This document shows, one piece after another, positions 1 to 5,545 of a stretch of DNA of 5,545 bases. A program made the position numbers and the translations under genes. The notes under the pieces were generated by a model, which worked only from the letters and a program-made list of their open reading frames with translations, did no database searches and was not told where the DNA came from. How positions within the stretch are numbered: position 1 is the stretch's first letter; every line of letters starts with the position of its first letter. The stretch comes from an uncultured Mycoplasmataceae bacterium (GTDB taxonomy: Bacteria; Bacillota_I; Bacilli_A; Mycoplasmatales; Mycoplasmoidaceae): contig CASGBP010000002.1 of NCBI GenBank assembly GCA_949299825.1, positions 1-5,545 of the forward strand. Direction: 5' to 3'.

Positions 1-158
1 CTTGCATTATCACTAAAAGAATCCATACAATCAATATAAACATTGTCAAAAGCTAAATATTGCATTGGACAAACATTTAATACTATATCAAAATCATTTA
101 TTAAGGGGTATTTATCTTTTATGTTTGCTAATTGACAAGGTTCAAATTTAATTCTCAT
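1..158 (-). CDS. Unrecognised protein, N-terminal part only (runs off left edge)
   Basis: An open minus-strand frame begins at the ATG complementary to 156-158 and stays open for 52 complete codons to the window edge, so the C-terminus is missing. The product begins MRIKFEPCQLANIKDKYPL and continues with mixed hydrophobic and acidic residues, including the stretch DIVLNVCPMQYLAFDN and Cys at positions 8, 30 and 44. There is no signal peptide or membrane segment, so a cytoplasmic protein is likely. I do not recognise the family. This start was chosen because the frame upstream reaches a TAA with no other in-frame ATG. No Shine-Dalgarno sequence precedes it, but a TAGAAT box lies ten bases upstream. 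It is divergent from the hydrolase gene. The residue mix looks like real coding sequence rather than chance, but only the first ~50 residues are visible. Confidence 0.65.
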   Translation of the reverse strand, partial: MRIKFEPCQLANIKDKYPLINDFDIVLNVCPMQYLAFDNVYIDCMDSFSDNA

Positions 159-168
159 ATTATTAATT

Positions 169-177
169 ATTCTACCA
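169..177 (-). promoter_or_regulatory. Candidate extended -10 promoter for the left partial gene
   Basis: On the minus strand this reads TGGTAGAAT, a TGn extension followed by TAGAAT (5 of 6 matches to TATAAT). Its downstream edge is ten bases from the ATG at 158, so the transcript would start within a few bases of the start codon. No convincing -35 box was seen, which is usual in mycoplasmas. The box is inferred from motif and position only. Confidence 0.4.
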
Positions 178-226
178 TAGTAAATTTAGCAAATAAAATG
201 TGTAGCTATCATATGAAATTAGAATA

Positions 227-232
227 TATAAT
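227..232 (+). promoter_or_regulatory. Candidate -10 box (TATAAT) for the alpha/beta hydrolase gene
   Basis: A perfect TATAAT ends 17 bases before the ATG at 250. Transcription starting about 7 bases downstream would give a leader of only about 10 bases. No clear -35 hexamer is present at the usual spacing. The surrounding DNA is very AT-rich, so chance matches are possible, but the placement just ahead of a start codon without a Shine-Dalgarno site supports it. Confidence 0.5.
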
Positions 233-249
233 TAATATGATTAAAGTAT

Positions 250-1074
250 ATGCAAAATTATCAATTAATAAAATCTGAATATCCTTATTACACATATAAA
301 AAAAGTACAAAAAAATCCAAGGGTATCATTTTCTTTATTCATGGATATGCAGTTAACTCTAACTACCATAATATTTTTTCTGACAAAATTAATGATTATG
401 ATTATTATGCCATTGAACACGCAGGACATGGGATAACTCCTACTAGAAGCAAAAAACAATTAAGTCCAGTTTCGTTTGCTTGCGAAGTTGTCGATCTAAT
501 AAAAAAATTAAAACTAAAAAATATTAATTTAATTGGTCATTCTATGGGTGGTGGAATAGCTGTTATGGTAGCTCAAATAATACCTGATTTAATAAAGAAG
601 TTAATTATTGTTACTCCAATGAACTCTAGAGGAACAACAAAAATACATAATTTTATGTTTAAAATGAATCCAACTCATACAAAGCAAATTGAACCATACT
701 ATAAATTGTTATTGGGTGATTTTGATAAGAATTTTAAGTTAATCAGTGAATCTGAAATACAAAGATTGATTGATAATCAAAATAAGAATAAAAAAAATTA
801 TAAAACCTTAAAACATAATATGATGAGTATTAGTAACTTGAGAAATTTAGCAAAAAATGAAAAAGATCTTAAAGTAAAAACTCTCTTAATTGTTGGTGAA
901 AAAGATGGTTGTATAAATTACAAGACTACAATAAGAAATTTTGTATCAAAAAACAAAAATAATAATAATTTAAAAATAGTAACTTTTAAGGATGTTGGAC
1001 ATTTACCTTTCTTTGAAGAGAAAAATAAATATTACAAAACAATAATGAACTTTATTGATGAATCACTACTTTAA
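250..1074 (+). CDS. Alpha/beta hydrolase, lysophospholipase/esterase-like
   Basis: The 274-residue product has the hallmarks of a serine alpha/beta hydrolase. These are an HG oxyanion region after a hydrophobic strand (FFIHGYAV, residues 28-35), a GHG near 59-61, and the nucleophile elbow GHSMGGG with Ser98. The probable acid is Asp219 in VGEKDG, and the catalytic His251 lies in VGHLPFFEE. The order and spacing fit the monoacylglycerol lipase/lysophospholipase and prolyl-iminopeptidase-like group. Residues 135-195 form the variable, lysine- and asparagine-rich lid region between the core halves. There is no signal peptide, so it is probably cytoplasmic or loosely membrane-associated and would hydrolyse ester bonds of host or membrane lipids. 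The substrate cannot be told from sequence. The start is the first in-frame ATG after a TAA at 229. It lacks a Shine-Dalgarno site, and a TATAAT box lies just upstream. It contains no tryptophan codon. It is convergent with ndk, and mycoplasmas commonly carry several paralogues of this kind. Confidence 0.9.
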   Translation: MQNYQLIKSEYPYYTYKKSTKKSKGIIFFIHGYAVNSNYHNIFSDKINDYDYYAIEHAGHGITPTRSKKQLSPVSFACEVVDLIKKLKLKNINLIGHSMGGGIAVMVAQIIPDLIKKLIIVTPMNSRGTTKIHNFMFKMNPTHTKQIEPYYKLLLGDFDKNFKLISESEIQRLIDNQNKNKKNYKTLKHNMMSISNLRNLAKNEKDLKVKTLLIVGEKDGCINYKTTIRNFVSKNKNNNNLKIVTFKDVGHLPFFEEKNKYYKTIMNFIDESLL

Positions 1075-1085
1075 TGTTTTGAACC

Positions 1086-1138
1086 AAAAATAACATCAAC
1101 TTATAATTAAATACTTATTTGATTAGTTTTGTTTATTT
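1086..1138. terminator. Weak AT-rich hairpin between convergent hydrolase and ndk
   Basis: The 65-base gap between the two convergent genes contains AACATCAA (1092-1099), which can pair with TTGAT and GTT at 1119-1128 with a two-base bulge. On the plus strand this is followed by a T-rich run (TTTTGTTTATTT). A run of A on the other side would give a T-rich tail for the ndk transcript as well. The stem is weak and the loop long (19 bases), so this is a tentative call. Confidence 0.3.
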
Positions 1139-1139
1139 A

Positions 1140-1592
1140 CTAGTTACTAAAAACTTCCTTGTTCAAGGTTTTATCGTATTCTAAAATTTCATTATCATTA
1201 AAATAAACACCAATTTCATATTTAGCATTTTCAACTGAATCACTTGTATGCACTACATTCATTCCAATGTCATTTGAAAAATCTCCACGAATAGTACCAG
1301 GAAGAGATTCACTAGGTTTGGTTGCACCAGCTAACAATCTCATAATTGCTACAGCATTGTTACCACTAATTACCATAACAACTACTGGATTAAATGTAAT
1401 TGAATTGACTAAGTCATTGAAAAATGGTTTATCTTTATGAACTGCATAATGTTTATTTGCTTGTTCTTTTGAAACCATAATAAACTTCATTGCATTAATC
1501 ATAAAACCTTTTTGTTCAATTCTTTTAATTATTTCTCCTGACAAATTTCTTTGTACTGCATTTGGTTTTATCATTACAAATGTTTTTTCCAT
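1140..1592 (-). CDS. ndk: Nucleoside diphosphate kinase
   Basis: This cytoplasmic enzyme moves the gamma-phosphate from ATP onto other NDPs and dNDPs through a phosphohistidine intermediate, balancing the NTP pools. The 150-residue length is near the family norm of about 140-155. It begins with the conserved MIKPNAVQR strand (Lys9, Pro10). It then shows the Kpn-loop region GATKPSESLPGT (89-100), TIRGDF with Arg102, and the active-site motif NVVHTSDS with Asn112, His115 and Ser117. The residue after the catalytic histidine is Thr116, where Gly (or Ala) is usual. The C-terminal extension after residue 125 has the usual acidic-aromatic character (ending NEILEYDKTLNKEVFSN). The start has a good Shine-Dalgarno site (AAGAGG) five bases upstream and a TATAAT box behind it. 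ndk is convergent with the hydrolase and divergent from the transporter, so it is probably monocistronic. Several minimal mycoplasma genomes lack an ndk gene, so its presence is informative about this lineage. Confidence 0.95.
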   Translation of the reverse strand: MEKTFVMIKPNAVQRNLSGEIIKRIEQKGFMINAMKFIMVSKEQANKHYAVHKDKPFFNDLVNSITFNPVVVMVISGNNAVAIMRLLAGATKPSESLPGTIRGDFSNDIGMNVVHTSDSVENAKYEIGVYFNDNEILEYDKTLNKEVFSN

Positions 1593-1597
1593 TTTAA

Positions 1598-1603
1598 CCT
1601 CTT
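1598..1603 (-). promoter_or_regulatory. Ribosome binding site of ndk
   Basis: On the minus strand this reads AAGAGG, within AAAGAGGT, five bases before the ATG. It is preceded by a poly-A stretch. It fixes the ndk start and contrasts with the neighbouring transporter, which has no such site. Confidence 0.75.
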
Positions 1604-1615
1604 TTTTTTAAAATA

Positions 1616-1621
1616 ATTATA
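1616..1621 (-). promoter_or_regulatory. Candidate -10 box (TATAAT) for ndk
   Basis: The minus strand has a perfect TATAAT 23 bases upstream of the ndk ATG, leaving room for a short leader that holds the Shine-Dalgarno site. No clear -35 was found, only a poor TTTAAT or TATTTA at roughly the expected distance. The 72-base divergent region also carries the transporter promoter. Confidence 0.55.
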
Positions 1622-1650
1622 TCTTATCAATTTTATATTAAATAAAGTTA

Positions 1651-1656
1651 TATACT
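1651..1656 (+). promoter_or_regulatory. Candidate -10 box (TATACT) for the transporter
   Basis: TATACT matches the -10 consensus at five of six positions and ends eight bases before the ATG at 1665. Initiation at the usual distance would fall within about three bases of the ATG, giving a leaderless mRNA. That agrees with the absence of a Shine-Dalgarno site. A second TATATT at 1634-1639 is an alternative that would give a leader of about 19 bases. Confidence 0.45.
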
Positions 1657-1664
1657 TATTTAGT

Positions 1665-2780
1665 ATGAGAAATTTAAAACACCGTACTCAGCATTTACCA
1701 ATAGCATTCACAGGTCTTGCTCTAGGAATTGGAGGACTTGGTAATTGTTTGAGTCTTCTTTTTTCAAATCATGGATATGATGCTAGATGAATTTCATATA
1801 TCACAATTTCAATTGTTATTATTTTCATTTTACTAATATCAATTAGGAGTATTATTCATCCTAAAATTTTAAAATATGAATTAAACGATAGTATGGTAGT
1901 AACTTTATTACCAACATTTTCAATGTCATTAATGTTAATTGCTGGTTTTATTGCTGGCTTTGATTCTAACATTAATTCATGGTGTCAAATAACTGGAACA
2001 ATCATTATGTGTTTAGCAATTTTAATCCAAATTATTTTAATTGCTTTCTTTTTTAGATCAGTTATTAAAAATCATATTAAAGTGTCAAATTCTGTATATG
2101 GATCTTATTTTGTTCCAACTGTAGGAATTATAACCGCTTGTACTGTAGCGACTAAATTTACTTTAATTCCTATAACTTTTTTTCAAGTAATTTGATTTAT
2201 TGGTTACCTATTTTATTTAGTATCTTTTCCATTAATCACTTATGCAATTTTATTTAGAACTAAATTAGAAAAAAATAAATTACCTACATTAGCAGTTTGA
2301 TTTGCCCCAACTAATTTAGTTCCAGCTGGATTTATTAATGCTTTCTTGTTATCAAAAAGCGACATAGCATATGGTCAAACCTTTTTTGATGTTTTATTTT
2401 TATTAACTATTATTTGTGGTTTTGTATTTTCACTTATTCTTTATCTATTGTTATTTAGAATATTTTGAACTTGTCAATTCCAACCAATTTTTTGTGCAAT
2501 AACTTTTCCTTGTGCAATTGGAGCAACATCAATGTTAAATGCAGCAAAATATCTATTCCTGCAATTAACTGAAAATAATCAAGCTATTATACCAGGTGAC
2601 TTATCACACAATTTTATTGTTCATGCGATGTGATTTTTTGGAATTGTTGGAATTATTTTTTGTTTTATAACAACTATAATTATCATTTACATCTTGATTA
2701 GAATGTTAATATTTGCATATAACACTTTATTTACTAATATAAATGATGATAAGGTTCATGAAGTATATAAAACAAAATAG
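1665..2780 (+). CDS. TDT-family transporter (SLAC1/TehA/exfoliative toxin A-like membrane protein)
   Basis: The 371-residue product is read with code 4. TGA codons give Trp42, Trp177, Trp212, Trp268 and Trp323, and standard-code reading would leave only fragments. It is almost wholly membrane-embedded, with about ten hydrophobic segments (roughly 12-33, 43-64, 79-100, 107-130, 145-165, 168-197, 208-230, 240-265, 272-297 and 318-350). This matches the ten-helix fold of the tellurite-resistance/dicarboxylate transporter family. Family-like motifs are LPIAFTGLALGIGGLGN in helix 1, LLPTFSMSLMLIAG in helix 3, YFVPTVGI in helix 5 and ITFPCAIGATSM in helix 9. Relatives are anion channels or carriers (SLAC1, TehA) and malate/C4-dicarboxylate transporters (Mae1). 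Several firmicute and mycoplasma members carry the misleading name exfoliative toxin A, although they are not toxins. The substrate cannot be assigned. The start is the first ATG of the frame, with no Shine-Dalgarno site and a -10 box immediately upstream. The tail (residues 351-371) is short and polar. Confidence 0.85.
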
Positions 2781-2797
2781 GCCCATAAGACCTATTT
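2775..2797. terminator. Bidirectional intrinsic terminator between convergent genes
   Basis: AAATAGG (2775-2781) pairs perfectly with CCTATTT (2791-2797) around a nine-base loop. The left arm contains the TAG stop codon of the transporter. On the minus strand the hairpin is followed directly by TGTTTT, making a good terminator for the 852-residue protein gene, whose stop lies 27 bases before it. On the plus strand the T-rich stretch lies further away (2816-2822), so termination of the transporter transcript here is less certain. Confidence 0.65.
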
Positions 2798-2824
2798 GTT
2801 CTATTAACTATTAAGTTTTTTTGT

Positions 2825-5383
2825 TTATGCTAAACTAATGCTTCAAGTGTTTTTAAAGACTCCATTATTACTATACACACTATAAGGAAAGTGAACTGTT
2901 AGACTGGCAATATCCATATCAGGAATAGTACCTATCTTGATTCCAATTAAAGTGATATCTTGTTGATTGATTAATCTACTATTGTTAAAACTAATATGAT
3001 AAGTTGTATTAGTATATTGGAAATCAAAATATTGATCTATTAATGCTTGATAATTATAAGTTGACTCAGTTACTTGTTGGTAAATTCTAATCTCTTTTTG
3101 AATTCATGAACTAGCTCTAATCAAAAAGGAATTTTTGTTATTAAATTCATCTTGGTAATCTTTAGTATAAGTGTTAGCATTATAATCTAATTTTATTGCT
3201 GTTAAATCTTCATTAGTAATTTCATTCATAAATAAAGCTTCATTTGTTTTCAAATACGGATTATAATTATCAATCTTTATTGAATTTAATTTACTAGATT
3301 CATATGGTTTAAAATAACTGCTTGTTTCATAGATTTGATAAAATAAATCCTTAACTAGATTAACAATAATTGAACCTGTACCAGTGCTTGAACTATCATA
3401 AAGTGATTTAACAGTTTGAGGCAAATTAACATTTATTCTTGATTTAGCAAATGTTTGTCATGATAAGAAATAGTTATTATTTTTACTAATAACATCATAT
3501 TCTAAACAATCATTAAAATTTAATTCATAATCAATAAAATCATTTGCCTTTATTGCAATTCAACTAGGAGCTACTGATTTAATTAAATCTAGGGGAATAC
3601 TACTACCATTAATAGTTAAATTACCCGGTAGAATAGTAATTAGTTCTTTAATGTTAAAATATAGATCACTTTTAAAAACAAAAGAGTAATTGAATTTCAA
3701 ATTTAAAGTTCTATCAGTACCATTGTAAATAGCATCATTGAATAACTTATTTTTTTCAATAGCATCAAATCATTCCTTATACCTTACCACTGTTTGATTA
3801 GATGTTGATGATTTAGGATTAGCAAAAACATTTAAAGTTGTTGCTAAATTATCAGGTGTTAAATTTGCATTATCAAAAATTAATTGTTGTAATAATTCAT
3901 CATTTAAGTTAATTGGCAAACTTAAAACATTAAATAATTGTTCTAAATATAAAACATTGTTGCTATCTCTTGTTTTAATAAGATCAACTAAAATTGATAA
4001 AACTGACTTGTTATCAAAATCTAATAAACTGAGAATAGGATTAAGTACTTGAATTAAATTATTATCAATTAATCCTAACGTTTCTATAACTTGAACCAAT
4101 TTATTTTTATTATCACTAATTAAAGAAATTAATCCTTTAGTTTTACTTTCATTAACAATATCTAATAAAAATTGATAAGTGTTATCATCTAACATTTGAC
4201 TCAATAGTTGAATTAAATTATCCAATAAATCATAAAACTCTTGTTCATTATTAGCTTCAAACAAAATAGTTTTAATAGTTTCAGCTATATCAGGTGAAAG
4301 TGAATTCAACAATGACATAACTTCTTGTTCAACAAGAGGGTTAGATAAAATATCAAATAGTTTTTTATCACTTAGGATACTTTCAATTGTATTAAGCAAA
4401 TTTAGTTTTGATTTAGTGCTAATAAAGTAGACATTTTCTACAATATTGGCAAAATTATTAGCATTTTGAATTAGAAATTCCTTAGCTGAAATATTAGATC
4501 TATGACTATCAACTAATGATTGAAGAAGATTTTGGGCAGGATCCAATAGGTTAGATATTGTATTCAAATAAGCATCAAATCCATTTTCCACATCTTTTTT
4601 AATGTCATCAATAGTAAGTTTTGATAACTCAAGATTAGCATCATTCTTGATATCAATATAACTTTTTTCATTATTAACTCCATTCACCCGAACATTTAAT
4701 GTTCTAGAATAAGTGTCAAATTTAAAGTTGCTTATTTCTTGACTAAGGTTATTTCCACTAATAGTTGCTTTATCAAAATAATACCCAGCAAATAAACCAT
4801 TGTTAGACCTATTTTCTATTGAACTAAATGAATAATGTATATTTCCTTCAATTACTAAATTAATGTTTACTTTTTGAAGTGATGATAATTTAAACTTGAC
4901 GTCATTATTCTTTAAACTAAAGTAACGATCAAATTTACTACTATTATACAAATCAAAATTAGTCGTTATATTTCAATATCCATTATTATTTTTAATGCTA
5001 TAAGAATGAATATATGCCATTATCTTTTGGTTACTTACTGAATTAGATAACTCAGACAACATAATTAATAAATCATTTTCAATTATTTTTTCATTAATTT
5101 TAGTAAAAATCTTTTTATAAACTTCAGCATTAGGATCGCTTGTTAAATTATAAAAATCTTTTCAATTAGTAGTTTCAGTAGTAGGATCAAAATCTGTTAA
5201 TTCACTTTTTTGAATAGAATTAGCAAGGTCTTTTGTATTATCAACAAAATTATGACTTTGGTTTTGACTTTGAATCACATTTGTTTTGTTATTATTGCTT
5301 AACAAATATATGGTTGGTGCAACTGCACCTGCTGCTAATAATAATGAACTAGCAGCAATTAAAATTTTTGATTTAAGTTTCAT
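2825..5383 (-). CDS. Large putative surface/exported protein, unknown function
   Basis: Read with code 4, this is one uninterrupted 852-residue protein ending in TAA at 2825-2827. Seven TGA codons give Trp74, 137, 538, 608, 642, 760 and 847. In the standard code it would look like several broken pieces. The N-terminus (MKLKSK, then ILIAASSLLLAAGAVA, then PTIYLL, residues 1-28) is a signal peptide or uncleaved anchor. It has no lipobox cysteine, so this is not a typical mycoplasma lipoprotein. A low-complexity Asn/Gln/Ser/Thr stretch follows (about 29-74). Residues about 75-135 look helical. Residues 145-250 are beta-rich with alternating hydrophobics (VNINLVIEGNIHYSFSS). Residues about 255-517 are a leucine/isoleucine-rich helical block with degenerate repeats, and residues 538-852 are again beta-rich with many Tyr, Asn and Ser. 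I saw no enzyme motif and only one Cys (residue 626). The start has a strong AAGGAGA site five bases upstream. A TCTAAT at 5424-5429 (minus) is a weak -10 candidate. The family is not recognised; a surface adhesin-like or structural role is only an inference. Confidence 0.85.
3839..4531 (-). repeat. Degenerate ~50-residue leucine-rich helical repeats inside the large surface protein
   Basis: Residues about 285-515 hold a recurring motif, (N/E)L(L/I)QxL. It appears as NLLQSL at 285, NLIQLL at 389, NLIQVL at 442 and ELLQQL at 496, with a poorer KLFDIL at 341. The spacings are 56, 48, 53 and 54. A second element supports the period: KLVQVIETLGL near 428 and YLEQLFNVLSL near 479. At DNA level the match is weak, limited to short identities such as TTGAATTAAATTAT on the plus strand near 4049 and 4208. 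These would therefore be old, diverged repeats, possibly forming a helical solenoid. Confidence 0.4.
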
Positions 5384-5388
5384 TTTTA

Positions 5389-5395
5389 TCTCCTT
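5389..5395 (-). promoter_or_regulatory. Ribosome binding site of the large surface protein
   Basis: The minus strand reads AAGGAGA five bases before the ATG at 5383, a near-perfect Shine-Dalgarno sequence and the strongest in the window. It fixes the start, and the lysine-rich, then hydrophobic N-terminus that follows makes sense as an export signal. Confidence 0.85.
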
Positions 5396-5420
5396 ATTAA
5401 ATTATTTGGTGTTTAAAAGA

Positions 5421-5545
5421 TTAATTAGATAAGGTTTTAAAACGGAAATAAATCTTTGAGTTTAATAATTGGATAACAGTATCATATTTATTGAGCAACT
5501 TACAAATAGAAATTAAAGCTAATTTAGTCATTAGCAACCTATTAA
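5421..5545 (-). CDS. Possible C-terminal end of a minus-strand gene (runs off right edge)
   Basis: A minus-strand frame is open from the window edge for 40 codons and ends in TAA at 5421-5423, 37 bases before the start codon of the large surface protein. The tail reads KLLNKYDTVIQLLNSKIYF and then RFKTLSN. It has normal residue use and an amphipathic, basic character. If real, it is the 3' end of a gene transcribed in the same direction as the surface protein, which could share its transcript because no terminator hairpin was seen in the gap. An internal ATG at 5531 could also start a tiny 36-residue ORF, but it has only a weak AGG upstream. In such AT-rich DNA with only two stop codons, a 40-codon open frame can arise by chance, and the opposite strand is also open over 5452-5545. 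No family is recognised. Confidence 0.35.
   Translation of the reverse strand, partial: NRLLMTKLALISICKLLNKYDTVIQLLNSKIYFRFKTLSN

Noticed and set aside
237..300. Alternative ATG at 237 for the hydrolase
   Set aside because: It is in a different frame that reaches a TAA shortly after; the catalytic motifs are in the frame starting at 250.
265..459. 64-residue minus-strand ORF
   Set aside because: It lies antisense inside the well-supported hydrolase gene, lacks a ribosome binding site and resembles no protein; it is a shadow frame.
1893..2195. A separate 100-residue membrane protein starting at an internal ATG
   Set aside because: It is an internal slice of the ten-helix transporter, bounded upstream and downstream by TGA(Trp) codons at 1788 and 2193 in the same frame.
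3770..4951. CRISPR array or DNA-level tandem repeats suggested by the recurrent AT-rich motifs
   Set aside because: The similarities are at protein level and imperfect; no regular identical repeats with spacers are present.
2825..5383. Several separate short minus-strand ORFs, as if from a decayed pseudogene
   Set aside because: All pieces are in one frame and are separated only by TGA. With code 4 there is no TAA or TAG from the ATG at 5383 to 2825, so it is one intact gene.
5452..5545. Plus-strand open frame at the right edge
   Set aside because: It has no ATG and no ribosome binding site, only a TTG at 5491, and it would run against the neighbouring genes; the minus frame is the more plausible of the two.

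Overview
This window looks like a wall-less mollicute (Mycoplasma in the broad sense). It is very AT-rich, and two genes read through only if TGA encodes tryptophan (genetic code 4): five in-frame TGA codons in one and seven in the other. An N-terminal hydrophobic segment with no lipobox and a taxonomically unplaced large surface protein vaguely recall the M. penetrans/iowae group, but that is an impression, not an identification.

Layout from left to right: (1) the 5' part of a minus-strand gene running off the left edge (1-158, unrecognised). (2) A divergent intergenic region with candidate promoters for both directions. (3) A plus-strand alpha/beta hydrolase (250-1074, lysophospholipase/esterase-like) with an intact catalytic triad. 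(4) A convergent minus-strand nucleoside diphosphate kinase, ndk (1140-1592). (5) Divergent from ndk, a plus-strand ten-helix TDT/SLAC1-TehA-like transporter (1665-2780). Standard-code reading shows only a 100-residue piece of it. (6) A bidirectional terminator hairpin that includes the transporter stop codon. (7) A convergent minus-strand 852-residue putative surface or exported protein (2825-5383), which standard-code reading breaks into pieces. (8) At the right edge, a possible 3' end of a further minus-strand gene (5421-5545).

The genes do not form an obvious pathway. Hydrolase, ndk and transporter alternate in strand and each appears to have its own promoter. Lipid or ester breakdown, nucleotide balancing and anion transport all fit a scavenging parasite, but no functional link is shown by the sequence. 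The most notable points are the uncharacterised 852-residue protein, with a degenerate leucine-rich helical repeat between two beta-rich regions, and a split in translation signals. ndk and the large protein have strong Shine-Dalgarno sites, whereas the hydrolase, the transporter and probably the left partial gene have none and carry a -10 box only 8-17 bases before the ATG, suggesting leaderless or near-leaderless mRNAs.
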